Source: a virus | IMG/VR virus record: IMGVR_UViG_3300020469_000062 | Location: 1-53,203 of that record | Strand: one strand, 5' to 3' | DNA: 53,203 nt | Part shown: positions 1 to 10,200 of the stretch, one piece after another | How positions within the stretch are numbered: position 1 is the stretch's first letter | Layout of the letters: each line of letters opens with the position of its first letter | The notes under the pieces: generated by a model | Seen by the model: the letters and a program-made list of their open reading frames with translations, nothing else | Databases searched by the model: none | Told to the model about the DNA's origin: nothing | Program-made: the position numbers and the translations under genes

Positions 1-378
1 AATATCATTCAAGAAAATTTGATACTTAATATTAAAAATATTTCCAGGAACAACACTAGACGCACCAATTTGACTATAAACATTAGTAATACTCAATACA
101 CCAGGAGGTAAATCAACATACTCAGTTCCTTCATACCAAGCAGTAGAACCAATTTGAGCAGATGCTTGTGCAGCGGTCTTGATAGCTTCAGTAACTTCTA
201 TTTTAATAAAAGTTTTGTAACTACCATTGTAATGATACTCTTGATAGTAGTCAATCGCCTCTTCAATTAAATCATCGAGTTGCGTTGTAGCAACGTTGAT
301 GTCAATCGTTGGAAATCCCAAACGACGAAGAGCATAATCTCTTAGTTCGGTTTTAGTTGCGGGTCTAGTTGCTGACAT
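1..378 (-). CDS. gp13: Neck protein gp13 (5' part, truncated by window edge)
   Basis: This is the N-terminal 126 codons of an open frame that runs off the left edge. It begins MSATRPATKTELRDYALRRL, followed by LDDLIEEAIDYYQEYHYNG. That start (an RxELxDYxLRRLGxPxxxINV motif, then an acidic helix with YYQEYHYxG) is what I recognise as the N-terminus of the gp13 neck protein of T4-like cyanophages. In T4, gp13 and gp14 join the filled head to the tail. The ATG at 378 lies 6 nt after the stop of the tail fibre gene, so it is probably translated from the same late transcript. T4 gp13 has about 309 residues, so more than half should lie outside the window. The order (fibres, then 13) matches the T4 order ...10-11-12-wac-13. 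Confidence 0.75.
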   Translation of the reverse strand, partial: MSATRPATKTELRDYALRRLGFPTIDINVATTQLDDLIEEAIDYYQEYHYNGSYKTFIKIEVTEAIKTAAQASAQIGSTAWYEGTEYVDLPPGVLSITNVYSQIGASSVVPGNIFNIKYQIFLNDI

Positions 379-384
379 GGGTTA

Positions 385-3300
385 TCAAGAGAATGAAGAT
401 ATAGTTAATGTGGTAACATCATTTGCACTGACGACTTCTCCTTTCTTAAAGAATCCATCTACATTATCAACAGTGATTGCGTTAGTGCTAAGAGCAGTAA
501 CAACACCTGTGGTGCCAGAAGTAGCACCTGTAACAGTTGCTCCAACTTCCATCGTTGTGATGTCAGTAAGAGTTAATGTTGCGTTTGTTGCAACAGTAGC
601 GATATTAACTGTTGCTCCATTACCATGAATTGCTGTAACATCAAAGGTGAGAGCAGCACCGCCACCACCGCCAAGTTGGGCATCAGCAACTGTGACAGTC
701 TCATTGACGATGAATCCACTACCATCATCTGTGACGGTAACAGAATCAACAGTTCCACCAGTACCGATTACAACAGTGAATGTTGCATTAGCACCAGAGT
801 TTTGAGTGCTATAATCAGATGTGCCTAAGGTGTAAGTGCCAGGTGTTCTTGATGCATCAGTTGCACCAAAGTTTCCTACAGTCTTAATACCAGATGCATT
901 AGCATTAGTAATAGTTATAGTCTCACCTGCTGCAAAATCAGTTCCACCATTATTAACTGTTACGTTAGTGATAGCACCACCAGATGCTGTAATGTCAGCA
1001 GTCATAGAAGAACCAGATCCTCCAGTAACTGCGACTCCAGTTGCAGATGTGTAACCTGTTCCACCAGATAATGTTGCTAAGTTCAATGTAAGAACCTTAC
1101 CTGCATTAGCATTGGTGATTGTAACAGTGTCTGTGATTAGATATCCAGAACCACCTGCGTTTACTGCAGCAGCAGTAATGTTTCCATCAGAATCAACTGT
1201 AGTATTAACAGTCAAACTAGATCCAGTTCCACCAGAAGTTGCGACTCCTGTTGCTCCTGTGAATCCCCCGCCACCACCAACACTGACTCCTGTTGTAACA
1301 ACTGCACCTGGTGTTGGGTCTCCACTAAGTCCTAGTGTAAGTGTAGTTGATGTAGCAAGGTTAGTTAACATTGCTCTTAGTTGCTCATAAGCATTGTCAA
1401 GTTTTGCTTGAACTCTTGCTTCTGTATAGTATTGATTTGTTCCTTCAGATAGATTAGTTGTTGATTTATTGGATAGATCTAAATTTGCACCAGTCTGTAA
1501 GTTAACTCTTGCATCAGCACGAGCATTTGTATAGTATTCATTAGTTGATCCTTCACTAACATTGTCTGTGTCAAACTCAGTAAAGTCTAATGCTAGATCA
1601 GCAGTAGTAAGTTTGATACCAGTTCCATATGTGAAATGTGTCCTAGTTCTCGCAGCAGTTGTAAAGAGGTTAGATGATCCTTCAGTTACATTATCTGTAT
1701 TAATATCTGCCTGTGTGACTGATAGAGTTCCAGAACTATGTGTAATACCAGTTCCATATGTGAAGTGTGTTCTAGTTCTTGCAGCAGTTGTGAATAGATT
1801 TGTTGATCCTTCAGTTACATTATCAGTGCTAATGTCTGCTTGAGTTACAGAAAGTGCACCACTGCCAGACAACTCAATTCCTGTTCCGTAAGAAAAGTGT
1901 GTCCTCGTTCTTGCAGCAGTGGTGAATAAATTGCTTGATCCTTCAGTTATTGTGTCAGTATTAATATCTGACTGTGTTACGGATAGTGTATATGTATTAG
2001 CAGTGTCATCATAAACTCTAGTGATACCAGTACTTGCAACGAATAGAGCATTGATTCTATCGTCAACTCTTTCGTCAGTGTAGTATAGATTAGATCCTTC
2101 TGTTAAAGCACCAGTATTATGATTTGAGATATCTGAAACTTGTCCAGTGAGGTTCGCAGTAATAGTTCCTGCAGCAAAGTTACCAGATGCATCTCTTAGA
2201 ACTAAGTTGTTAGCAGAGTTAGATGCTGATGAAGCAACGTTGATTACAGTATTACCAGAAACACCATCAGCGTTTGTTAGTGTAATACCAGAGGATGATG
2301 TAGCAGAAAATGTTCTTTGTGCATAAGTGTTAGCAGCAGTCCTTACAACGTATCCTGTGCCAGCCATTGCTGCTAAAGCAGTAATATCATCATCAACATA
2401 TGTTGTTGTGATTGTTGGAGCAGAACTACCATCTACAGATACAGAACCAGATACAACACCTGTAATAGTGAATGTTCTAGCAGTCTTCCATGCATCAGCA
2501 GTAGAAGCGTTACCTAAGAAACCTGCACCAGATCCTGTAGCACTAGCAGCAGTGATTTGATTAGCAGCAAAGTCACCAGATGAGTCACGATTTACAACTG
2601 TAGAGACTGTTGCAGCAGTCGCAGTTGTCATACCATCTAGTAAGTCTGCGTTTAGATTATTAATCTTGTCGGTTGTAGGAATAACAAGAGCAGGTCCAGA
2701 TGATACTTGAGATATAATCTGTCCATCTACTGTTGCTGTACCATCAACATTTAAGTTATTATCGATATCTACTGAAGTACCTGCACCAGTTACATTAATA
2801 GATCCAACTCTTAATGCACCGTCAGTACCACTTAATACTTCTGAACTATTAGTTGCGCTTGTTAAGAATGAGAATTCTTGTGTTGATCTATCAAAACCAA
2901 AGAAACCAATTTTAGCAGAACCGTCGTAGTAGCGAAACTCCACACCCCTATCCTTACCATCGTTAGACGCGGGTGCTGTGTCACCACCAACAGTAATAAT
3001 AGGGTCATCGATAGTAGTGACTGTGCTGTTAACTGTTGTTGTTGTTCCATTGACTGTTAAATTACCTGTGACTGTAAGGTCAGACTGAAGTGCAGCATCA
3101 CCTGCTACAGTTAGTTCACCTTGTGATACGACATTACCATTATCAGTGTCAACTGTAAACTTGTCAACTCCTGCAGCAGTTTGAACTTTAAAGAACTTAT
3201 TATCTGCCTTGACAATAGTTTGATCAGAGACTGTTAATGTTCCTGATATGTCAGCATTGTTATTAAGATCTAGTGCACCTGTTAGTTCAGTGCCACCATA

Positions 3301-6300
3301 GACTCTTAATCCTTGCCCAACAGCAAGGTTTTTACCGATACCTGCACCACCAGTAAGTCTTATCGCACCATCAGCACTATAAGATCCTGTTAATGTTTGA
3401 TCGCTATTATTAGTTAGCGTATTTACCCCAGTCGTTCCTAGAGAATTATTGATTTGAGTAGCACCTGTTACAGTCACTTGACCTGCAATAATAGTGTTAC
3501 CATTATCAGTATCAACTGTGAACTTATCTACTCCAGAACCATTCTGAATTGCAAACTCTTCGTTAGATGCATTGATGATTAGAGAGTCAATGATCTGTGT
3601 TTCACCTTGAACTGTTAGTGTACCATCAGTTGCAATGTTACCTGTGGAAGATGCAACAGTCATCTTATCAGTTGAACCTGATCTGACTGCAAAGTTTGCA
3701 TCAACATCTACAGTTCCGTTGAACTCGGAGTTACCAGTTACTGTAAGTTGTGCACCAAGTGTTGTATTACTATCAACGTTAAGAGTGCTATTTAATTCTG
3801 TGTGACCATCAGCAGTTAGACTTCCCTCAATATTAGTATTACCAGTTACATTGTCAACGAAGAACTTATCAGTAGTTCCGTTTCTAACAGCGAAGTCTGC
3901 ATCAACGTCTAGTGTGCCATTAATATTTGTGTTACTTGCAACGTCAAGTGTACCTTGAATATCTGTATTTCCAGATGCACCAACAACAGAGAACTTAGCA
4001 GTATCTCCACTGTTTAGTTTACCAACGTAGAATCCTTCACCTGACCCTGTAGCACCAACGTACAAGGATTTCATAATACCTGCACCACCATGTGCCTTTA
4101 AGGTAGAGAAGTTATGAGATGCATAAGATGGAGATGCTTGGTAACTGTCACCAAAACGACCTCTGTATCTAACTCTCAACCAGTTCAATCTAGATTCAGT
4201 TTCTGTTGCACTATCCTTAATCTCAAGAGGACCGTTAACGTGTAACGTACCATCAATCAGAGCAGAACCTGCAACGTATGCACCACCGTCAACTCTTAAT
4301 GAACCATAATCATTTGATTGGATCTCCCAAGCACCAGATGTTCCGTTCTTGGCAGCAGTAATATCATTTGTGCTTTCTGAGTGAATGTTACCTGATATTG
4401 CAACGTCACCGTTTGCATCAATATTATTAGAGAAGGTAGCAATGCTTGTAACACCCAATGTACCTGCAATAGTTGTGTTACCAGAAGCAGCAACAACGTT
4501 AAACTTGTTAGTGTTAACGTTAAGGTTGCCTGTAATATCAGTTATACCTGTAATAGATGCATTACCAGTTGTAGATTGGAACTCAATCTTAGTAGTTCCA
4601 GATCCATTGTTTAGTTGTAATGTCTTAGAAGCACCTTGTAAAACAATATTATCATCAAATCTAGATGTGCTGTTTGCTCTGAATGTGCCATCAACATCTA
4701 GTAGACCACCAATATTAACATCATCTCCTATACCTGCACCACCTGCAACTACCAAATCTCCAGTAGTATTAGATGTTGAGTTTGTGTTTGTTGTAAGTTT
4801 TAAGTTACCTGCAGTTATACCACTCGCTGTTCCGCTAAAGACCTCAGAAGTATTTGTGGCGTCGTGTAAAAATGTGAATCCTCCGACATGTCCTCCAAGG
4901 TCGGTGTAGTTGTCGTCGTAACCAAAGAAACCAACTCTTGCTTGAGAGTCGTAATATCTGAACTCAACCCCACGATCTTTATTGTCATCACTAGCAGGAG
5001 CAGAATCCCCACCAAGAGTAATGATGGGATCATCCACTGTTGTAACTGTTGAATTAATTGTCGTCGTCGTACCATCTACTTGAAAATCTCCGTGAACTCG
5101 TACTAACCCTGTTATTGCTCTATCATCACCTGGGTCAAGGTGTAAGGTTGAATCTGTTGATCCAATATAGTTTGTTTGAACTCTTACATTTTCAATATGA
5201 ACTTTACCAGTAGCAGCAGATGCATCAATATCAACGACATCTTCTGCAGTAAGAGTTAATGTACTTGTGCCAGATCCTGCGTTTGTAGAAGCAACAGTAA
5301 GGTTTCTAGCAGAAGAACTGTTCTGTGTTAGTTCTATATTGAAATCACCATCACCAGTCTTATCAATCTGTTGTGCTGTAGCACCATCTAGAATGAAATC
5401 TGGATCACTGAATAATGTTTTTACATTTATATCTACCTCTCCATTTCCACTATCTCCTGTGTTGTTAGCACCGAAAAGTAAACTACCAGAAGTGTTGTTT
5501 ACTTTAACGTAGTTAAGATAGTTAAATCCTCTGTATCCAGATGTTGCTGTAAGTTCTTGATCTAGTTCAAAAGTCTCTATTGTATTACCGTCAGCAAATC
5601 CAATTCTATTATTTTGTAGTTGAGTGTTGTCAACTCCTAAGGAGGAGATCGTGACGTGCCCATTGCTGTCAACGTCGAAATCTTCCTGTGCAAAACTAGC
5701 CAATCCTTTCTGCTCTGTTGCCTCGGCAGCGAGATATCGCCACCCGCCAGAGTCACCGCTAGTATGAGTGGGAGCACCACTACCTGCTGCGATTCCTTGG
5801 ATTGCTTGATAAACCTTTGATGCGTTAGCAATGATGTCATATCTAACGTAAGTTGTACCTGCACTGTAGCTAGCGTACTTACTACCTTCTGCAGCAGTAG
5901 CGATTGGTACATTTGTCGCAGATGTTAGTCTGCCACGGTCATCAACAGTGAACTTAGTAGCGTTAACTGTAGCAGTACCAAAGGGTTCTCCACTTCCACC
6001 TGCTCCAGATACGGATGTCAGGGATTCCGTATTATAGTTACCTGCTGTAACAGCAGTTGTAATGATATCTAGAGTTGGGTTTCCTGATACACCGTCTCCA
6101 TTATTTACTGATATATTTCCTGACGTTCCAGTAATTGTTCTGGTTGCCATTGCACCACCAGAGGTTCTAGATATCAAACCTGTAGTAGTAAGACCTGCAA
6201 TTGCAACAAGGTCTAAGTCATATGGTTGAGCAGAAGATCCTTCTACAGTTCCATTAAGATTATAGTCTGCAAGTGTTGTTGGGTTTGAAGCGTTTGTTAT

Positions 6301-6753
6301 TCTTCCTTTCGCATCAACTGTTACTTTAGTATAAGTTCCTGTAGCAGATGCTGAACCATCGTAATGAGGTAGTGTTGATTGAAGTGCTAATGCAGCAGTT
6401 AAATTTAAGTTCTGTGATCCGTCAAATACACCAGTTGCTAGTACATCACTGGAAAGTTGGATCTGTCTAGTTGAAGCAAGTCTAGCAGAAGTAGAAGAGT
6501 TACCAATAAGAGTTGCAGTAATAGTACCTGCAGCAAAATTACCATCAGCATCCCTTTGTACTAATGTATTTGCAGTGTTAGAAGTAGATTCAACAGGTCT
6601 CTCATAAGTCAGAGTATTCCACGCAGTTACACCGTCACCAATCTTGAACCTTCCAGTATCAAGTTCGATGCCAAGTTCACCTTGTGCAAGAGTTGGGTTA
6701 GAGTTTGCCCATTCTTGTGCGCCACCTCTTCTTAATTGTAGTCTATTTGCCAT
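385..6753 (-). CDS. Tail fibre-like protein, 2122 aa, Mtd_N-like head and long repetitive shaft
   Basis: Residues 1-52 (RRGGAQEWANSNPTLAQGELG, then TGRFKIGDGVTAWNTL) match the head found on many phage fibres and named after the major tropism determinant N-terminal domain. The rest is a repetitive, Ser/Thr/Asn/Gly-rich beta protein. Two copies of a module with DPIITxGGD...DRGVEFRYYD...GFFGxD lie at about residues 558-640 and 1231-1306. Between and around them are many units of the type FTVDxxNGNTxxxGxLxVxGxT. Residues about 1589-1721 hold three near-identical 43-44-residue units (TEGSxNLFTTAARTRTHFxYGTGI) with related ends on both sides. The C-terminal 360 residues are Gly-rich and contain degenerate GSGY-type repeats. 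It is inferred to be a trimeric tail fibre or spike for host recognition. It follows a terminator and a late promoter, so it appears to start its own late unit, which includes gp13. I see no chaperone or intramolecular peptidase domain. Confidence 0.8.
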   Translation of the reverse strand: MANRLQLRRGGAQEWANSNPTLAQGELGIELDTGRFKIGDGVTAWNTLTYERPVESTSNTANTLVQRDADGNFAAGTITATLIGNSSTSARLASTRQIQLSSDVLATGVFDGSQNLNLTAALALQSTLPHYDGSASATGTYTKVTVDAKGRITNASNPTTLADYNLNGTVEGSSAQPYDLDLVAIAGLTTTGLISRTSGGAMATRTITGTSGNISVNNGDGVSGNPTLDIITTAVTAGNYNTESLTSVSGAGGSGEPFGTATVNATKFTVDDRGRLTSATNVPIATAAEGSKYASYSAGTTYVRYDIIANASKVYQAIQGIAAGSGAPTHTSGDSGGWRYLAAEATEQKGLASFAQEDFDVDSNGHVTISSLGVDNTQLQNNRIGFADGNTIETFELDQELTATSGYRGFNYLNYVKVNNTSGSLLFGANNTGDSGNGEVDINVKTLFSDPDFILDGATAQQIDKTGDGDFNIELTQNSSSARNLTVASTNAGSGTSTLTLTAEDVVDIDASAATGKVHIENVRVQTNYIGSTDSTLHLDPGDDRAITGLVRVHGDFQVDGTTTTINSTVTTVDDPIITLGGDSAPASDDNKDRGVEFRYYDSQARVGFFGYDDNYTDLGGHVGGFTFLHDATNTSEVFSGTASGITAGNLKLTTNTNSTSNTTGDLVVAGGAGIGDDVNIGGLLDVDGTFRANSTSRFDDNIVLQGASKTLQLNNGSGTTKIEFQSTTGNASITGITDITGNLNVNTNKFNVVAASGNTTIAGTLGVTSIATFSNNIDANGDVAISGNIHSESTNDITAAKNGTSGAWEIQSNDYGSLRVDGGAYVAGSALIDGTLHVNGPLEIKDSATETESRLNWLRVRYRGRFGDSYQASPSYASHNFSTLKAHGGAGIMKSLYVGATGSGEGFYVGKLNSGDTAKFSVVGASGNTDIQGTLDVASNTNINGTLDVDADFAVRNGTTDKFFVDNVTGNTNIEGSLTADGHTELNSTLNVDSNTTLGAQLTVTGNSEFNGTVDVDANFAVRSGSTDKMTVASSTGNIATDGTLTVQGETQIIDSLIINASNEEFAIQNGSGVDKFTVDTDNGNTIIAGQVTVTGATQINNSLGTTGVNTLTNNSDQTLTGSYSADGAIRLTGGAGIGKNLAVGQGLRVYGGTELTGALDLNNNADISGTLTVSDQTIVKADNKFFKVQTAAGVDKFTVDTDNGNVVSQGELTVAGDAALQSDLTVTGNLTVNGTTTTVNSTVTTIDDPIITVGGDTAPASNDGKDRGVEFRYYDGSAKIGFFGFDRSTQEFSFLTSATNSSEVLSGTDGALRVGSINVTGAGTSVDIDNNLNVDGTATVDGQIISQVSSGPALVIPTTDKINNLNADLLDGMTTATAATVSTVVNRDSSGDFAANQITAASATGSGAGFLGNASTADAWKTARTFTITGVVSGSVSVDGSSAPTITTTYVDDDITALAAMAGTGYVVRTAANTYAQRTFSATSSSGITLTNADGVSGNTVINVASSASNSANNLVLRDASGNFAAGTITANLTGQVSDISNHNTGALTEGSNLYYTDERVDDRINALFVASTGITRVYDDTANTYTLSVTQSDINTDTITEGSSNLFTTAARTRTHFSYGTGIELSGSGALSVTQADISTDNVTEGSTNLFTTAARTRTHFTYGTGITHSSGTLSVTQADINTDNVTEGSSNLFTTAARTRTHFTYGTGIKLTTADLALDFTEFDTDNVSEGSTNEYYTNARADARVNLQTGANLDLSNKSTTNLSEGTNQYYTEARVQAKLDNAYEQLRAMLTNLATSTTLTLGLSGDPTPGAVVTTGVSVGGGGGFTGATGVATSGGTGSSLTVNTTVDSDGNITAAAVNAGGSGYLITDTVTITNANAGKVLTLNLATLSGGTGYTSATGVAVTGGSGSSMTADITASGGAITNVTVNNGGTDFAAGETITITNANASGIKTVGNFGATDASRTPGTYTLGTSDYSTQNSGANATFTVVIGTGGTVDSVTVTDDGSGFIVNETVTVADAQLGGGGGAALTFDVTAIHGNGATVNIATVATNATLTLTDITTMEVGATVTGATSGTTGVVTALSTNAITVDNVDGFFKKGEVVSANDVTTLTISSFS
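1590..1985 (-). repeat. Three tandem ~130-bp repeats coding TEGS...RTRTHF units
   Basis: Within the tail fibre gene the block beginning GATCCTTCAGTTA (plus strand) recurs at 1676, 1805 and 1937, spacings of 129 and 132 bp. It encodes the TEGSxNLFTTAARTRTHF units. More diverged copies (YYTxxR variants) flank it near 1430-1560 and 2060-2110. The near-identity of the three central copies suggests recent duplication or gene conversion. Confidence 0.8.
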
Positions 6754-6757
6754 TTTT

Positions 6758-6769
6758 GAGTTATAACTC
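6758..6769. other. 12-bp perfect palindrome GAGTTATAACTC in fibre gene leader
   Basis: GAGTTATAACTC equals its own reverse complement and lies 4 nt before the ATG of the 2122-aa fibre gene, where a ribosome binding site would be expected. No AGGAGG-like sequence is present. In mRNA it could fold on itself only with a minimal loop, so a protein-binding dyad is as likely as an RNA hairpin. Confidence 0.5.
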
Positions 6770-6791
6770 TATAGGGATTACACTTCCAAGT

Positions 6792-6799
6792 TATTTATG
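6792..6799 (-). promoter_or_regulatory. Late promoter CATAAATA
   Basis: CATAAATA on the minus strand matches the T4-like late octamer (NATAAATA in marine relatives). It lies 38 nt before the tail fibre ATG, immediately downstream of an intrinsic terminator. The position between terminator and start supports it over a chance A+T-rich match. Confidence 0.65.
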
Positions 6800-6800
6800 A

Positions 6801-6830
6801 TAGAAAGAAGGGGGTTCTAGACCCCCCTTC
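6801..6830 (-). terminator. Intrinsic terminator after the coiled-coil gene pair
   Basis: On the minus strand, GAAGGGGG and CCCCCTTC form an 8-bp G+C-rich stem (plus-strand arms 6807-6814 and 6823-6830) with an 8-nt loop, followed by a short U-rich tail (TTTCTA). It lies right after the stop at 6834 and ahead of a late promoter, separating the baseplate transcript from the fibre/neck transcript. Confidence 0.75.
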
Positions 6831-6833
6831 AAC

Positions 6834-7073
6834 TTAATCTGTCAATTCTGGAGTTTCTGGTACTGTTTCTGTTACCTCAGGTGCTGCTCCATAATACTCT
6901 AGGGTTTCTATTGCTCCTTGGAGTTTTAAAGCAGTCACTTCATTTTCCTTGATCTTTGCTGTAAGATCTTGATTTTCTTTGATCAATGCTGCGTATCGAT
7001 CTTTGAACTGTTTAAGCATCTCATCTTGTGAGACCTTTTCAACAGGTGCCTCTGCAGGTGCTGATGTTGTCAT
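6834..7073 (-). CDS. Small coiled-coil protein (79 aa)
   Basis: The protein has a low-complexity Ala/Pro/Glu N-terminus, a charged heptad-like stretch at about residues 18-60 (FKDRYAALIKENQDLTAKIK, then LKLQGAIETL) typical of a coiled coil, and an acidic Pro/Thr/Glu tail. Its ATG overlaps the stop of the preceding gene as ATGA, so the two are translationally coupled. Short coiled-coil proteins of this kind follow the large structural genes in other marine T4-like phages as I recall. The role is unknown: perhaps a minor virion component or a fibre assembly factor. It is the last gene before the terminator at 6801-6830. Confidence 0.7.
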   Translation of the reverse strand: MTTSAPAEAPVEKVSQDEMLKQFKDRYAALIKENQDLTAKIKENEVTALKLQGAIETLEYYGAAPEVTETVPETPELTD

Positions 7074-7294
7074 GATGTTTTTTGAACTAACGTTAGTAAG
7101 AGTGATTTTATTTCACTCATATCTGATTTTAACCCATTAACTTCGTTTTGTAAAGTAGAAAAATCTTCTTTTGCTTTCTTACTTGCTGCATGTGATTTCA
7201 TGTATTTGTCGTAAGTGGATTCATCAACACAGTCAAATGATCCACTTTGTGAATCACGAAACCAGTTATCTTTTCCTTTTACAGGTTGATACAT
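7070..7294 (-). CDS. Small coiled-coil protein, MYQPVKG type (74 aa)
   Basis: The N-terminus (MYQPVKGKDNWFRDSQSG, then FDCVD) resembles a short conserved protein of T4-like cyanophages that starts MYxPVK...RD..TGxI. Residues about 38-70 (AKEDFSTLQNEVNGLKSDMS, then EIKSLLLTLV) form a likely coiled coil. The ATG is in TAATG overlap with the stop of the 2408-aa gene, and the stop overlaps the next start by ATGA, so all three are coupled. No enzymatic motif is present. Function unknown, probably virion-associated given its position. Confidence 0.7.
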   Translation of the reverse strand: MYQPVKGKDNWFRDSQSGSFDCVDESTYDKYMKSHAASKKAKEDFSTLQNEVNGLKSDMSEIKSLLLTLVQKTS

Positions 7295-10200
7295 TATACA
7301 GCGAGAGCAATTGCTCGGAAGTCTTCAATGATGGGTGCTGAAGATTGATTTGGTGAAACAAATACAATCTTGATTTGATACTGGTCGAAACTCAAACCAG
7401 AGACTTCATATTCGTAATCTTTGAAAACGAAAGTTTCTGTAGTCGAAGGTGTTGATGCTGAAGAATCTGGGAAGAACTCAAATCCAAATGTTTCGATTGA
7501 ATCTGTTGATCCAGTAGGTCGTATTCTATATAGGACCTTTATGAAAGTGTTACTTGGGCGATAACCTGCAAACATAACTTTCAATGCACCAGAGGGATTT
7601 GAAAGATCTGCAGCACGAGTTATATACACACCATCGTGTAAATCACCAACAGATTGTTTAGCTGTGTTAGGATCAGCAGGACTATTAATCCTATTCATAA
7701 CACATGTCATTGACATCCTATCCGTATCAAGAACAGGAGATACATTAGATTTACCACTAGTCATTGTTAGATCTAATCTAAATGACTTAGCACCAGAGAG
7801 CTCAGATGATTCATTGATTGTTGAACATATAAGTTGAGGTGCTAGTAGTTGATTATCTTCACTCAATATAATGTCAGAGAATACACCATCATTTGCAAAT
7901 GATTCTTGTAATCTTGTTTGACCATCATTGATTGATGTACCACTTATACCATTAATTCTTGCAGTTACACCTGTTTGAGGTAATAACATTCTCTCGATTT
8001 GAGGAACTAAGATATCATACTGTATATTTTGTGTTGCAACAACTCCTGTACCACCAGATCTAATACCAAGTCTAGCAATAGATGTTGTAGATATCTCGTA
8101 AGTATCTAATGTTGGATTCAATATACCAGTATGAGTTTTATTAATCTCGATTAGTGGTATACCATCAAGGTTATAGCATTCAACAATTGATTCGTCAACG
8201 TGTGATACTCCAGATGTTCCATCTAGTCCTCTTTCTGATACTGTTATAGTCTTAAAGTCACTTGATATTGCTGTATAAGATACAATTTCAGTTCCTGCAT
8301 TACTAATGATTCTTGCATATCCTTTTACAGTAGAACTTATTGCATTACCATTAATAACTTGATGGAATGCAGAAGCATCGTTTACGTTTACCGTAGTATC
8401 AGTTGCTGATATAGCAGCAGTTAAGTATGTTGGAGATACTTCTGATTTTACACCAGTGATAATAACGTTGTTTGAAGCACTGTACATACAGTGATTACTG
8501 TGTGCAAATCTTACTTTTCTTTGTGTTGCTGAGAATGTTGGAGTTGCAGTTGGGTATGCGTCAGATATTGCACTTGCTTCAACAGCGTCACCTGCATAAG
8601 TTATAGAACTTACAGTTGCAGTAACAGTTGATGTTCCACCAGTGATTGTTTCACTAGAGGGAGTAAACTCAGTAGAGACATATCTCAATGTTAATGTATT
8701 TGATCCTGCAGTCCATGTTACAACTTCAGCAGTAGGAGTTGTTGCTGAGTTACCTGTGATTGTCTCACCGACAGTAAAGTCACCAGATGCACCACTAACA
8801 ACCATAGTTGCAGTAGTTTTAGATGAAACAATTCTTTGAGTAATAACACCACCAGTATTAGAACCTGCTTGGAATGATCCAGTGATATCTTTTACTGTTA
8901 ATATTACACCACCTGCATTATCAGTTCTCTTAGCAATAGTACCTTGTGCAAGAGTTGTCTTCTGATATATTCTCGCTCCAACTGTATAAGGTAGAGAAGT
9001 TGAGTTTAGAAGTAAATCTTGTTCTGGTAAGAATGTTTGTACTGGATCTGATGCAAGGGTTAACTTACCACCATTACCAATATCAAGAGGAGCATTATTT
9101 AACGTTACTATAGAACTAGCACCAGTATTAAACTCTGCTCTATTAACTTTAAACTTAAGATCTTCATACTGATCAGCAGTCCAAGTAGATGCGTTCTGTG
9201 ATTTGAATAGAACACCTGCATATGGTTGCTCAGATATAGTTCTGTCACCAGTAATATCAACCTCACCCATTCTAGATATCCAAACCGTGTATGTATTGGA
9301 GTCAGATAGGAGAACAAAACAATGTTCTATAGATTGTGGAATATAAACAGGTGCTTTAAATGTAAATTTAGTCGCAACAGCAGCAGTTTCAGATAACTGA
9401 ATAACAGATGGTTCAAGAGTTACATCAGAGAATGGTAGGATACTTGTTGTAGGATATCCATTTTCCATTGTTCTGACCTGCATAGAAACAGGAATGTTTG
9501 CGTCTTTAGTTTTAAAGTATACTTCAACAGAAGTTAAGAATACACCACCTTCTTCGTCAGTAATAAATGACTGTGCAAGAGGGTCATACCAACCAACCTG
9601 TCTTGTCTCAGTTCTGATTGTATTGAAGTTTCTTTCTTGTGTAGTTGTATCACGAACAACTTCAGCGTTTCTAACAGCAAGGATGTTTTCACGAACTCTG
9701 TTCAATGTACCTCTTGCTTCATATTCTGCTTCAGCAGATGATGCTACTGCACCACCTATTCTAGAATCACTATCAGATGTTGAGAATCTAAGAGTTCTAG
9801 TTCCAGTTGCCCAACGTGGATTGGTGTCTACAGCAGAAGGAGGAATAAAGAATGATGCTCCCATCTTACCAAATCTGTCAGAGATTAATCTACGATCTTT
9901 AACAACTGCTCTAGCACCAGAATCAGCAACCAATACTTCACCAACAATCACATTACCGTAGAATGAACCAACTGCCTGTGCAGCAAGATCATCAGTATTG
10001 ATGTTTACGAATGCTGTAGTAGAAGCATATGATGTAGGCATTGCTGTATCATCATATGGGTTAAAGTTATACAAATCATTAGGTGCTGCTACCTTTAGAA
10101 CACAACCACTAGTTTGACCTCTCACAGTCTCTCCTGGGATGAATGGAGTAGAGTTTGTACGAGCATCTGTAGCAGGGTTCTTAATCAGTTCAACTAATTT

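Noticed and set aside
4385-4909. Plus-strand open frame of 174 codons within the tail fibre gene, and many similar plus-strand frames over the virion genes
   Set aside because: They are antisense shadows caused by the repetitive Thr/Val/Ala-rich composition of the minus-strand genes. They lack ribosome sites and show hydrophobic low-complexity translations.
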